Assembly: GCF_002080045.1 (NCBI RefSeq)
Contig: NZ_MUIN01000011.1
Coordinates: 502,354 to 566,353, forward strand
Origin: Pseudomonas sp. Bc-h
GTDB taxonomy: Bacteria; Pseudomonadota; Gammaproteobacteria; Pseudomonadales; Pseudomonadaceae
Length of the DNA: 64,000 nt
Direction of reading: 5' to 3'
Each line of letters begins with the position of its first letter. Within the stretch, counting starts at the first letter, position 1. The notes under the pieces were generated by a model. The model saw only the letters and a list, made by a program, of their open reading frames with translations. It ran no database searches and had not been told where the DNA came from. Below, piece after piece: positions 17,974-26,347 of this stretch. Made by a program: the position numbers and the translations under genes.

Positions 17974-18637
17974 CACGGCTTTCCAGCAAGTAGCCCAGAC
18001 CACGGAACGTCACGATAGCGATCGGGTGCCCGTCGAGTTTCTTGCGCAGTCGATGCACATAGATTTCGATGGCGTCGGCACTGGCCTCTTCGTCCAGCCC
18101 GAAGACCTGCGACGCCAACTGCTCCTTGCTCATCACCCGGCCGGGACGGGCGATCAGCGCCTCAAGCACCGCTTGCTCGCGGGAAGTCAGGGTCAGTACC
18201 TCGTCCCCCAGACTGAAACGTCGCGTGTCCAGATCGTAAACCAGCACGCCACAGCGTTGTTGTCGCTCGCCACCCAGCACACTGCGCCGCAACAGCGCCT
18301 TGACCCGCGCCTCCAGCTCCGACAGTTCGAAGGGTTTTGCCAGATAATCGTCGGCGCCCAGGTTCAGGCCGTGGACCCGGTCCTTGACGTCGCTGCGAGC
18401 GGTCAACATCAACACAGGGGTGTTCTTGCCCCGAGCGCGCAGACGCGCCAGAACTTCGAAACCGTCCATGCGTGGCAAGCCGACATCGAGAATCGCCACC
18501 GCGTATTCTTCGCTCCCCAGCGCCAGATCGGCTGCCACGCCATCGTGCAGGACATCAACGGTCAACCCGCTGCCCTTGAGCGCCAGCGCGACGCTTTCAG
18601 CCAGTTGCAGATGGTCTTCGACGAGCAGGACACGCAT
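17966..18637 (-). CDS. tctD: response regulator TctD (OmpR family)
   Basis: 223 aa. The receiver domain has the phosphoacceptor Asp51 (AILDVGLPRMDG) and the Lys in LAKPFEL. The C-terminal winged helix is of OmpR type (LTSREQAVLEALIARPGRVMSKEQL, DAIEIYVHRLRKKL). It pairs with tctE in one operon and probably controls tctCBA. The start is ATG 18637; the longer in-frame option at 18730 adds 31 atypical residues. Confidence 0.93.
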   Translation of the reverse strand: MRVLLVEDHLQLAESVALALKGSGLTVDVLHDGVAADLALGSEEYAVAILDVGLPRMDGFEVLARLRARGKNTPVLMLTARSDVKDRVHGLNLGADDYLAKPFELSELEARVKALLRRSVLGGERQQRCGVLVYDLDTRRFSLGDEVLTLTSREQAVLEALIARPGRVMSKEQLASQVFGLDEEASADAIEIYVHRLRKKLDGHPIAIVTFRGLGYLLESRDA

Positions 18638-19111
18638 CGATTTCTCCCGATTGAGGCGTTTGGTGGGGGCGGAGTTTACAGGCGCAACGCCGTCTGTGAA
18701 GGCCTGAAACAATTCGAAAACAGCCAGCATGCGTCGATGTTGTGCTGGCGACAGCTTTATGAAAGGTAGTTGAAAGGTTGATGAAAGCTTCGCTGATTAG
18801 GATCCGGTTACGACTTGTTACGGCTGCGTCCCGCGCAGCGCCAGTGACACCCCTGGGTCGTGACGAAAAACGCCTCGATGCGTTTTCAACAATAAAAACA
18901 ATATCGGAGTCATCGGTGATGTCCTCACTGCAATCCTCGGCCACCGTGCCGTCTGAATCCCGTCCTGTTTTCTGTTCGCCTCGCACCCTCGCTGCGCGGT
19001 GCATCGTCACGTCCCCGTTCCCGATCACTACCCGTTCAAGACGCCGTCGAACCATTGCCTGAACCAACACCTGAACGCACTTAAAAACAACAACTCCGTC
19101 GGAGACTGACC
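18638..19111. other. tctD-tctC divergent control region
   Basis: 474 bp without a convincing gene between divergent tctD and tctC. It holds a row of three TGAAAG boxes at 11-bp spacing (18760-18787) and an inverted repeat AAAACGC-CTCGAT-GCGTTTT at 18867-18886. Both are candidate regulator sites. Confidence 0.6.
18760..18787. promoter_or_regulatory. candidate TctD binding site: three direct repeats at 11-bp spacing
   Basis: TGAAAG occurs at 18760, 18771 and 18782, each exactly 11 bp apart; the first two read TGAAAGGT. Tandem half-sites one helical turn apart are typical of OmpR-family regulators, and tctD encodes one. The site is about 120-150 bp upstream of tctD and 325 bp upstream of tctC. 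The repeats are seen; the binding partner is inferred. Confidence 0.5.
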
Positions 19112-20092
19112 ATGAACCTATCGTTGCGCCGTATCAGCGTCGCTGCCAGTTGCATGCTGGTGGCCACTCAATTGTGGGCCGCAGAACCCAACCGTCCTGA
19201 ATGTATCGCCCCGGCCTCCCCCGGCGGCGGTTTCGACCTGACCTGCAAACTGGCGCAAAGCGCGCTGGTCAACGAGAAGATTCTGACCAAACCGATGCGC
19301 GTGACCTACATGCCGGGCGGCGTCGGTGCGGTGGCCTATAACGCGGTCGTCGCTCAGCGGCCGGCGGATGCGGGCACGTTGGTCGCCTGGTCCAGCGGTT
19401 CGTTGCTGAACCTGGCGCAAGGCAAGTTCGGTCGTTTCGATGAAAACGCCGTGCGCTGGCTGGCGGCCGTCGGCACCAGTTATGGCGCCATCGCGGTCAA
19501 GGCAGACTCCCCTTACAAGAGCCTCGACGATCTCGTCAAAGCCCTGAAGGCCGACCCGAGCAAAGTGGTCATCGGCTCCGGCGGCACCGTCGGCAGCCAG
19601 GACTGGATGCAGACTGCGCTGATCGCCAAGGCAGCCGGCATCAACCCGCGCGACCTGCGTTACGTGGCGCTGGAAGGCGGCGGTGAAATTGCCACCGCCT
19701 TGCTTGGCGGTCACATCCAAGTGGGCTCAACCGACATTTCCGACTCCATGCCGCACATCCTCAGCGGCGACATGCGTCTGCTGGCAGTGTTCTCCGAACA
19801 GCGTCTGGACGAGCCGGAAATGAAAAACATCCCGACTGCCAAAGAGCAAGGCTACGACATCGTCTGGCCGGTGGTTCGTGGCTTCTATCTGGGGCCGAAG
19901 GTCAGCGACGAGGATTACAACTGGTGGAAAGCGGCCTTCGACAAGCTGCTGGCTTCGGAAGACTTCGCCAAGTTGCGTGATCAGCGCGAGCTGTTCCCGT
20001 TCGCCATGACCGGCGAGGAGCTGGACAAGTACGTGAAGACCCGCGTGGCTGAATACAAAGTGCTGGCCAAGGAATTCGGCCTGATTCAGTAA
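19112..20092 (+). CDS. tctC: tripartite tricarboxylate transporter, periplasmic binding protein TctC
   Basis: 326 aa. A signal peptide ends near TQLWAA. The mature part has the Bug/TctC-family features PGGGFDLTCKL near the N-terminus and VIGSGGTVGSQDW in the middle. The protein captures a tricarboxylate in the periplasm and delivers it to TctAB. A ribosome site GGAG precedes the ATG. First gene of tctC-tctB-tctA-abrB, divergent from the tctDE regulators. Confidence 0.93.
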   Translation: MNLSLRRISVAASCMLVATQLWAAEPNRPECIAPASPGGGFDLTCKLAQSALVNEKILTKPMRVTYMPGGVGAVAYNAVVAQRPADAGTLVAWSSGSLLNLAQGKFGRFDENAVRWLAAVGTSYGAIAVKADSPYKSLDDLVKALKADPSKVVIGSGGTVGSQDWMQTALIAKAAGINPRDLRYVALEGGGEIATALLGGHIQVGSTDISDSMPHILSGDMRLLAVFSEQRLDEPEMKNIPTAKEQGYDIVWPVVRGFYLGPKVSDEDYNWWKAAFDKLLASEDFAKLRDQRELFPFAMTGEELDKYVKTRVAEYKVLAKEFGLIQ

Positions 20093-20156
20093 TCGAACTC
20101 GATTGATTGACTGAGGGTTGCGCCGCCTGCGCGGTGGCGCCACCCGGGAGTTTTCC

Positions 20157-20615
20157 ATGGTCTTGCAACGAATTTTTGCCTTTGTGCTGCTGATGGTCTG
20201 CATCGGCCTGGCACTGATGGCATGGCCTTATCAGGCCCCCTTTTCTTACGAACCCGTCGGGCCGCGCGCCTTTCCGCTGCTGATGCTGGCGCTGATGGGC
20301 ATCTCGCTGCTGTACATGGTGTTTCGGCCGACGCCGATCAAGCATTCCGAAGACGAGCCGCCACTGGACCGTCCGACGCTGATCAAGATTGCGGTCTGCA
20401 CCGGGCTGCTGCTGATTTTTGCCGGCCTGTTCGAACCCCTCGGCTTCGTGCTGAGCAGCATCCTGATCGGCATCCCCATGGCACGCCTGTATGGCGGTCG
20501 CTGGCTGCCGAGCATCGTCATCATCACCCTGATGAGCATCGGTTTGTACCTGCTCTTCGACAAAGTGATGGATGTGCCTCTGCCCCTCGGCCTGCTCGAC
20601 GTTCTGGAGAAATGA
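20157..20615 (+). CDS. tctB: tripartite tricarboxylate transporter, small membrane subunit TctB
   Basis: 152 aa with four predicted membrane segments, as expected for TctB: ILFAFVLLMVCIGLALM-like N-terminal helix, FPLLMLALMGISLLYMVF, IAVCTGLLLIFAGLF and IVIITLMSIGLYLLF. It forms the membrane complex with TctA. The start is ATG 20157 with CGGGAG upstream; the preceding in-frame codons are unlikely. The stop is one base before the tctA ATG. Confidence 0.9.
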   Translation: MVLQRIFAFVLLMVCIGLALMAWPYQAPFSYEPVGPRAFPLLMLALMGISLLYMVFRPTPIKHSEDEPPLDRPTLIKIAVCTGLLLIFAGLFEPLGFVLSSILIGIPMARLYGGRWLPSIVIITLMSIGLYLLFDKVMDVPLPLGLLDVLEK

Positions 20616-20616
20616 T

Positions 20617-22128
20617 ATGGATACTCTCGGCTATCTCGGCCAGGGATTCGGCGTCGCACTGACCCCGTACAACCTGGTCACTGCCCTTTCCGGCACTCTG
20701 ATCGGCACCATCGTCGGCTTGCTGCCGGGCCTGGGCCCGATCAATGGCGTGGCGCTGCTGATCCCTATCGCTTTTGCCCTCGGCCTGCCGCCCGAATCAG
20801 CACTGATTCTGTTGGCTGCGGTTTATCTGGGTTGCGAGTACGGCGGGCGCATCAGCTCGATCCTGCTCAATATTCCGGGCGAAGCCTCCACCGTGATGAC
20901 CACCCTGGATGGCTACCCGATGGCCCGTCAGGGTCTGGCGGGTGTCGCGCTGTCATTGTCGGCGTGGAGTTCGTTCATCGGCGCGCTGATCGCGACCTGC
21001 GGCATGGTGCTGTTCGCCCCGTTGCTCGCCAAGTGGGCGATTGCCTTCGGGCCTGCGGAATACTTCGTTTTGATGGTGTTCGCCATCGTCTGCCTCGGCG
21101 GCATGGCCGGAGATCGACCACTGAAGACGTTCATTGCAGCGTTGATCGGCCTTTTCCTGTCGAGCATCGGCATCGATGCCAACAGCGGTGTGTATCGCTT
21201 CACCGGCGACAATATTCACCTGGCTGACGGCATTCAGTTCGTGGTGCTGGTACTGGGCCTGTTCTCCATCAGCGAAATCCTGCTGTTGCTGGAGAAGACC
21301 CATCACGGTCAGGAAGCGGTAAAAGCCACCGGTCGCATGATGTTCAACGTCAAGGAAGCCAGTGCGGTATTCGTCGTCAACCTGCGTTGCGGTGTGATGG
21401 GCTTCATCATGGGCGTGTTGCCGGGTGCAGGCGCTACACTGGCCAGCGCCGTTGCCTACATGACCGAGAAACGCATCGCCGGTAAGGATGGCAAATTCGG
21501 ACAAGGCGATATGCGTGGCCTGGCTGCGCCGGAAACGGCCATCGGCGGTGCCGCCTGTGGCGCACTGGTGCCGATGTTGACGCTGGGTGTACCGGGCTCG
21601 GGCACCACCGCCGTGATGATCGGCGCACTGTCGCTGTACAACATCACACCGGGGCCACTGCTGTTTCAGCAGCAACCGGATCTGGTCTGGGGCCTGATTG
21701 CCTCGCTGTTCGTGGCCAACGTCATGCTGGTGATCCTGAACATTCCGATGATTCGTGTTTTCACGCGGATTCTGGCCGTGCCGAACTGGGCGTTGGTGCC
21801 CGTGATTGCGATCATTACCGGGATCGGCGTCTATGCGGTTCACGCCACTACATTCGACCTGTTCCTGATGGTCGGCATCGGCATCTTCGGTTACATCCTG
21901 CGCAAGCTGGACTTCCCCCTGTCGCCGATTCTGCTGGGCTTCATCCTCGGTGGATTGATGGAACAAAACCTGCGTCGCGCACTGTCGATCTCCAACGGTT
22001 CGCTGGACATCCTCTGGTCGAGCCCGATCACACTGGGCGTATGGGTTCTGACCGTGATCATGCTGGCCTTCCCATTGCTGCGCATCTGGCGTAAGCGTGC
22101 ACAGCGTCGTGATCTGGCGAATGTCTGA
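20617..22128 (+). CDS. tctA: tripartite tricarboxylate transporter, large membrane subunit TctA
   Basis: 503 aa. This is the ion-coupled permease subunit with about 12 membrane segments. The two family repeats are marked by GTIVGLLPGLGPINGVALLIP near the N-terminus and MGVLPGAGATLASAVAYMTEKR in the middle, along with PGSGTTAVMIGAL. It starts one base after tctB and ends overlapping the abrB-family gene by 8 bp. Confidence 0.95.
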   Translation: MDTLGYLGQGFGVALTPYNLVTALSGTLIGTIVGLLPGLGPINGVALLIPIAFALGLPPESALILLAAVYLGCEYGGRISSILLNIPGEASTVMTTLDGYPMARQGLAGVALSLSAWSSFIGALIATCGMVLFAPLLAKWAIAFGPAEYFVLMVFAIVCLGGMAGDRPLKTFIAALIGLFLSSIGIDANSGVYRFTGDNIHLADGIQFVVLVLGLFSISEILLLLEKTHHGQEAVKATGRMMFNVKEASAVFVVNLRCGVMGFIMGVLPGAGATLASAVAYMTEKRIAGKDGKFGQGDMRGLAAPETAIGGAACGALVPMLTLGVPGSGTTAVMIGALSLYNITPGPLLFQQQPDLVWGLIASLFVANVMLVILNIPMIRVFTRILAVPNWALVPVIAIITGIGVYAVHATTFDLFLMVGIGIFGYILRKLDFPLSPILLGFILGGLMEQNLRRALSISNGSLDILWSSPITLGVWVLTVIMLAFPLLRIWRKRAQRRDLANV

Positions 22129-23155
22129 TCGGCCCTACAAAACATGGTGGGGAACACCGCTGGTCGGCCTGCTGGGCGGATACCTCGCCAGTCAGGTCGG
22201 CTGGCCATTGCCCTGGATGGTCGGCTCGTTGCTGGCGATCATCCTGGTGCGCTGCCTGACCCCCTGGCAGCTGGCTGAAATCCCCGGCGGCCGCAAATGC
22301 GGCCAATGGGTGGTCGGCATCGGTATCGGCCTGCATTTCACTCCCGTGGTCATCGAACAAGTCCTGTCGCATTTCGGCCTGATCTTCATCGGCGCTCTGG
22401 TCACCAGCGTTTCCAGTGTGGTCGGCGTGTGGCTGATGCTGCGCACCGGAGAAGACCGCGCCACGGCGTTTTTCTCCAGCATGCCCGGCGGTTCGGGGGA
22501 AATGGTCAATCTCGGCGCACGTAACGGCGCCATCCTCAGCAACGTTGCAGCCGGCCAAAGCCTGCGCGTCCTGGCGGTGGTGTTGTGCGTTCCGGCGATT
22601 TTCAAATACCTGATGGGCAACGGCGCCCCGCCCTCTCACGCAACCCTCGTCGACTGGACGTGGCTGGCGTTGCTGTTTCCGCTGGGGGCTCTTGTCGCCT
22701 GGCTCTGGCAGCGGATGAAACAGCCCAACCCGTGGCTGTTCGGGCCGTTACTGGTCAGTGCAGTGATCAGCGTCAGTTTCGATCTGCACATCGGCCTGCC
22801 CAACGGCGGCAGTCAGATGGGGCAATGGCTGATCGGCAGCGGACTGGGCTGCCACTTCAATCGTGCGTTTTTTCGCCGTGCGCCGTCGTTCATTGGCCGA
22901 ACGCTCGTGGGTACGGCGCTGACCATGAGTATCGCGGCGCTGTGCGCGTTGGCGTTGAGCACAGCGACCCATCTGGACCTGCGCTCGCTGACATTGGGCA
23001 TGATGCCCGGTGGGATTGCGGAGATGAGCCTGACGGCCGAGGTGTTGCAGCTGTCGGTGCCATTGGTGACGGCGATGCAGGTGATGCGGTTGTTGTTCGT
23101 GCTGTTTCTGGCGGAGCCGTTGTTCAGGTACTGGAATCGGCAGCCTGCTACCTGA
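22121..23155 (+). CDS. AbrB family membrane protein (COG3180)
   Basis: 344 aa. Two homologous halves of about five membrane segments each. The paired motifs FFSSMPGGSGEMVNLG near residue 120 and LGMMPGGIAEMSLTAEVL near residue 290 define the AbrB (putative ammonia-monooxygenase-regulator) membrane family. Substrate and role are not established. The start ATG 22121 overlaps the tctA stop by 8 bp, so it is translationally coupled to the tricarboxylate transporter; it may be an accessory transporter or sensor. Confidence 0.85.
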   Translation: MSDRPYKTWWGTPLVGLLGGYLASQVGWPLPWMVGSLLAIILVRCLTPWQLAEIPGGRKCGQWVVGIGIGLHFTPVVIEQVLSHFGLIFIGALVTSVSSVVGVWLMLRTGEDRATAFFSSMPGGSGEMVNLGARNGAILSNVAAGQSLRVLAVVLCVPAIFKYLMGNGAPPSHATLVDWTWLALLFPLGALVAWLWQRMKQPNPWLFGPLLVSAVISVSFDLHIGLPNGGSQMGQWLIGSGLGCHFNRAFFRRAPSFIGRTLVGTALTMSIAALCALALSTATHLDLRSLTLGMMPGGIAEMSLTAEVLQLSVPLVTAMQVMRLLFVLFLAEPLFRYWNRQPAT

Positions 23156-23197
23156 GCACACCAGGCTTTATTGTGGGGGCCACAATACCAATGCCAT

Positions 23198-23231
23198 CCC
23201 CTGTAGCAGCACGGCCGGGCGGCTACAGGGG
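23198..23231. repeat. REP-type palindrome, family A (short form)
   Basis: A 10-bp perfect stem CCCCTGTAGC / GCTACAGGGG encloses AGCACGGCCGGGCG. It lies between the convergent abrB-family gene and ung. No T-run follows, so it is more likely a dispersed palindrome than a classical terminator, although it could protect both 3' ends. Confidence 0.7.
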
Positions 23232-23268
23232 GTATCTGTCTTTCACAGAAGCATGTTCACTATTCAGT

Positions 23269-23964
23269 TCAGACTTGCGCTGGCAGCCGCCATTCAATCG
23301 GGGCGATGCCGTTTTCCTGCAGAAACTTGTTGGCCATGCCGAAATGCCCGCAGCCCAGAAAGCCCTTGTAGGCCGACAACGGCGACGGGTGCACGGAGGT
23401 CAGGATTTTGTGCTTGGTCGCATCGATGAGTTTTTTCTTGCTCTGCGCGTGAGCGCCCCACAGCAGAAACACCAGATGCGGCTGATGGGCGCTGACGGTT
23501 TCAATGATCCTGTCGGTGAAATGCTGCCAGCCCTTTCCGGCGTGTGACGCGGCGTTGGCGCGTTCGACGGTCAGCGTGGTGTTCAACATCAGCACGCCCT
23601 GATCGGCCCAGGACTGCAAATAGCCGTGGTTGGGAATGTCGATGTTCAGGTCGCGCTTCAGTTCTTTATAGATGTTGACCAGCGACGGCGGAGCGGGCAC
23701 GCCGGGCTGCACCGAGAAACACAGGCCGTGCGCCTGATTCGGGCCGTGGTACGGGTCTTGACCCAGGATGACCACTTTCACGTTATCCAGCGGCGTTGAA
23801 TTCAGCGCATTGAAAATCAACGGACCCGGCGGATAGATTTCCTTGCCCGCCGCATGCTCCTGGCGCAGGAACTCGCGCAGCTCACCCATGTAGGGCTTCT
23901 CGAATTCTTCGCGCAGCGCCTCTTTCCAGCTGGGCTCCAGTTTGATGCGGTCGTCGTTGGTCAT
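23269..23964 (-). CDS. ung: uracil-DNA glycosylase
   Basis: 231 aa. Ung removes uracil from DNA to start base-excision repair. The water-activating motif GQDPYHGPNQAHGLCFS carries Asp70. The uracil-contact LLMLNTTLTVE-like stretch (GVLMLNTTLTVE) and the C-terminal HPSPLSAYKGF loop are intact. The start is ATG 23964; upstream in-frame codons to 24012 are not supported by family length. Confidence 0.97.
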   Translation of the reverse strand: MTNDDRIKLEPSWKEALREEFEKPYMGELREFLRQEHAAGKEIYPPGPLIFNALNSTPLDNVKVVILGQDPYHGPNQAHGLCFSVQPGVPAPPSLVNIYKELKRDLNIDIPNHGYLQSWADQGVLMLNTTLTVERANAASHAGKGWQHFTDRIIETVSAHQPHLVFLLWGAHAQSKKKLIDATKHKILTSVHPSPLSAYKGFLGCGHFGMANKFLQENGIAPIEWRLPAQV

Positions 23965-24135
23965 GATGCATTCCGGCAGAAACAATGCGCGGACTTTAGG
24001 GGCTGTTGCCAATTATTTCCAGCGCAGTGCGTCCGGGCTTTCCTACACTCCTCTGCATCACCTGAGTGCAACTTCCCGGCATTCGAGGGACTCACAGCCT
24101 TGATGGATGCCCCGTACCACGAACAAGAGGTCACG

Positions 24136-25248
24136 ATGAATCTGCAATTCGAAGAGCTCACCGGAACCGACGGAGCCCGGCTGGGCATTGCCACGCTGGA
24201 CGCGGAAAAATCTCTGAACGCACTCTCCCTGCCGATGATTCTGGCGTTGCAAGACCGCCTGGACGCCTGGGCCAGCGACCCGCAGATCGTCTGCGTGCTG
24301 CTGCGCGGCAATGGCGAGAAGGCATTTTGTGCGGGCGGCGACGTGCGCGCGTTGGTCGAGGCCGGCCGCGGCAAGCCCGGAAAGGTCCCAGCCCTGGCCG
24401 CGCAATTCTTTGCCGCCGAATATCGGCTGGATTACACGCTGCACACCTACCCCAAACCGCTGATCTGCTGGGGGCATGGGTATGTACTTGGCGGTGGCAT
24501 GGGGCTGCTGCAAGGCGCCAGCATTCGGGTGGTCACACCCAGCAGCCGGCTGGCGATGCCGGAAATCAACATCGGCCTTTATCCCGACGTCGGCGCCAGC
24601 TGGTTCCTGTCGCGGCTGCCGGGCAAGCTGGGGCTGTTTCTGGGCTTGACCGGATCGCACATCAACGGCCGTGATGCGCTGGATCTGGACCTTGCGGACC
24701 GTTTCCTGCTGGACGGCCAGCAAGAGGAAATGATTGATCGCCTGCTGCAACTCAATTGGCAGGAACAGACCGCCGTGCAGCTCAACAGCCTGTTCAAGGC
24801 GCTCCAGCAGGAGGCCGTGGGGCAACTGCCTGCCGCGCAGTGGCTGCCGCGTCGTCAGCAGATCGATGAACTGCTGGATGTCGCCGACGCCGCGTGCGCG
24901 TGGAATGCGCTCAAGCATCAACTGCATTCGAACGACGCTCTGCTGGCCAAGGCTGCGAAGACCCTGACCGAAGGCTGCCCGATGACCGCGCAACTGGTGT
25001 GGGAGCAGATCGAGCGGGCCCGGCACATGTCCTTGGCCGAAGTGTTTCAGATGGAGTACTGCATGAGCCTCAATTGCTGCCGGCACCCGGAGTTCGGCGA
25101 GGGTGTGCGGGCGCGTTTGATCGACAAGGATCACACGCCGCACTGGCACTGGCAGGACATCGCGAGCATTCCATTGGCCGTGATTGACGCGCACTTTGAA
25201 AAGGCCTGGGAAGGACGCCATCCACTGGCGGATCTGTCGGGATATTGA
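24136..25248 (+). CDS. enoyl-CoA hydratase/isomerase family protein, probable 3-hydroxyisobutyryl-CoA hydrolase
   Basis: 370 aa, the length of 3-hydroxyisobutyryl-CoA hydrolases rather than the shorter enoyl-CoA hydratases. The crotonase fold is seen from GIATLDAEKSLNALSLPMI. The oxyanion region AFCAGGDVRALVEAG is near residues 68-82, and the catalytic Glu/Asp segment is in MPEINIGLYPDVGASWFLSR. In valine breakdown this enzyme releases CoA. The start is ATG 24136, with AGAGG seven bases upstream; the upstream extension overlaps ung and is rejected. No other valine genes are nearby. Confidence 0.85.
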   Translation: MNLQFEELTGTDGARLGIATLDAEKSLNALSLPMILALQDRLDAWASDPQIVCVLLRGNGEKAFCAGGDVRALVEAGRGKPGKVPALAAQFFAAEYRLDYTLHTYPKPLICWGHGYVLGGGMGLLQGASIRVVTPSSRLAMPEINIGLYPDVGASWFLSRLPGKLGLFLGLTGSHINGRDALDLDLADRFLLDGQQEEMIDRLLQLNWQEQTAVQLNSLFKALQQEAVGQLPAAQWLPRRQQIDELLDVADAACAWNALKHQLHSNDALLAKAAKTLTEGCPMTAQLVWEQIERARHMSLAEVFQMEYCMSLNCCRHPEFGEGVRARLIDKDHTPHWHWQDIASIPLAVIDAHFEKAWEGRHPLADLSGY

Positions 25249-25312
25249 TTTTTCTGACACCACCACACCTGTTGGCGTGTGTCCGTGAGATCAGGTGATA
25301 CCGATAAAAAAA

Positions 25313-25338
25313 CGGCGCTCCTGAGAGCGCCGTTTTCG
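25313..25338 (-). terminator. terminator of the Gly/Tyr-rich lipoprotein gene (bidirectional)
   Basis: Perfect stem ACGGCGCTC-CTGA-GAGCGCCGT. On the minus strand it is followed by seven T, just downstream of the lipoprotein gene. On the plus strand a shorter TTTTC follows, so it may also end the hydrolase transcript. Confidence 0.85.
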
Positions 25339-25345
25339 TGTCGGC

Positions 25346-25906
25346 TTATCGGTTGCCGCCGCCGGGACCACCGTGGCCGCCTCGGCCGAAGTTGCCGTCC
25401 TGACGGAAGTTGCCTCCGCCAGAAGGTCTGCCCGGTGCGGGGCCACCGCCACCTCCTCCGCCACCGTGATTGCCATTCCAGCCAGGGCCGGGACCACCAC
25501 CACCCGGTCTTGGCCCTTGGGGCGGTGGGCGATAACCATGGTCGCCACCACCGCCACCATTCCAGTGACCTCCACCGCCGCCGTAGCCGGGCCGCCCGTA
25601 ACCAGGGCCGCCATAGCCTGGCCGTCCACCGCCGTATCCAGGCCCATAGTAACGCGGTGGCGGCGCGTAGTATCGGGGTGGTGAATAGTAGCGTGGCGCC
25701 GAGTAATAACGTGGGGAGGAGTAGTAAACCGAGGAGCCGCCATAAAAGCCGGTCGGCCCTACCGGGCGATAGCTGTCATACACGTATCCGCTGCTGTAGC
25801 CGCTGCTGTAGACCGGCTGCGTGTAAGTCTCAGATTCGTAATAGCCTCCGTAACATCCGGCGAGAGACAACGTCATCAATAAGGTGAGCAAGCTTCGTCG
25901 ATACAT
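25346..25906 (-). CDS. Gly/Tyr/Pro-rich lipoprotein of unknown function
   Basis: 186 aa. A lipoprotein signal peptide (MYRRSLLTLLMTLSLAGC, lipobox LAGC, lipidated Cys18) leads into a low-complexity chain. First come Tyr/Ser repeats (SSGYSSGYVY), then PRYY repeats (SPRYYSAPRYYSPPRYY), and finally a long Gly-rich tail of GYGGPGYGRPGY and GGGG type. Such tails are usually disordered and surface-associated. The start is ATG 25906, with AGGAGG six bases upstream. No family is recognised; low-complexity composition makes homology weak. Confidence 0.8.
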   Translation of the reverse strand: MYRRSLLTLLMTLSLAGCYGGYYESETYTQPVYSSGYSSGYVYDSYRPVGPTGFYGGSSVYYSSPRYYSAPRYYSPPRYYAPPPRYYGPGYGGGRPGYGGPGYGRPGYGGGGGHWNGGGGGDHGYRPPPQGPRPGGGGPGPGWNGNHGGGGGGGGPAPGRPSGGGNFRQDGNFGRGGHGGPGGGNR

Positions 25907-26118
25907 GGCGGCCTCCTGGACCGCGATAGAGCTCGAACCAGCGGCGCTGGTCGGCGTTCCCGAAATTGCCGAGAACGTAACGTCAGACTGCAAAATCGCC
26001 TCCGAGTGCCCCAGCCCAAGCCTCAGCCGCCAGACGGCGCCCCGCAACAGTGCACATTGCTCGTCAACAAAAATCGCTGTTTACGTCGCACCCCAGACCG
26101 CACAAGGCCCGCAGCGAC

Positions 26119-26136
26119 TTGGCACAACTCTCGCTT
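26119..26136 (+). promoter_or_regulatory. sigma54-type (-24/-12) promoter of the guanidine operon
   Basis: TTGGCAC-AACTC-TCGCTT. The invariant GG (26121-26122) and GC (26133-26134) are separated by exactly 10 bp, as RpoN promoters require. The consensus is TGGCACG-N4-TTGCW, so the -24 half is strong and the -12 half is weaker. Transcription would begin about 12 bp later and run straight into the riboswitch. A nitrogen-scavenging operon is a natural RpoN/NtrC target; that link is inference. Confidence 0.55.
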
Positions 26137-26189
26137 AACAAACCCCGTGCAGGAGTCAACTCAGGTTCGCGGCACCACAATTTGCAATA

Positions 26190-26342
26190 GCTGACTAGGG
26201 TTCCGGCTCGTTTGAAAAAGCGAGTGGCTGGTCCGAGAGTCGGCGACCTCCAGTAGAGGTTACACGGCGGGATAAAAGCCCGGGAGACAGGACACCAGTG
26301 GTGTCGCCGTACTCCTGACCGCCCCTTTTCGCTACTGGAGGT
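26190..26342 (+). promoter_or_regulatory. guanidine-I (ykkC) riboswitch with ribosome-site switch
   Basis: The aptamer (26190 to about 26290) shows the conserved elements in order: CTAGGGTTCCG, GGCTGGTCCGAGAG, ACGGC, and GGGATAAAAGCCCGGGAGA. These define the guanidine-I class. Within it the hairpin ACCTC-CAGTA-GAGGT (26246-26260) has an 11-base stretch, ACCTCCAGTAG, perfectly complementary to CTACTGGAGGT at 26332-26342, the ribosome site of the first gene. Without guanidine the RNA can hide that site; bound guanidine would stabilise the aptamer hairpin and free it. A second stem, GACAC/GTGTC, lies between. Confidence 0.93.
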
Positions 26343-26347
26343 ATTCA

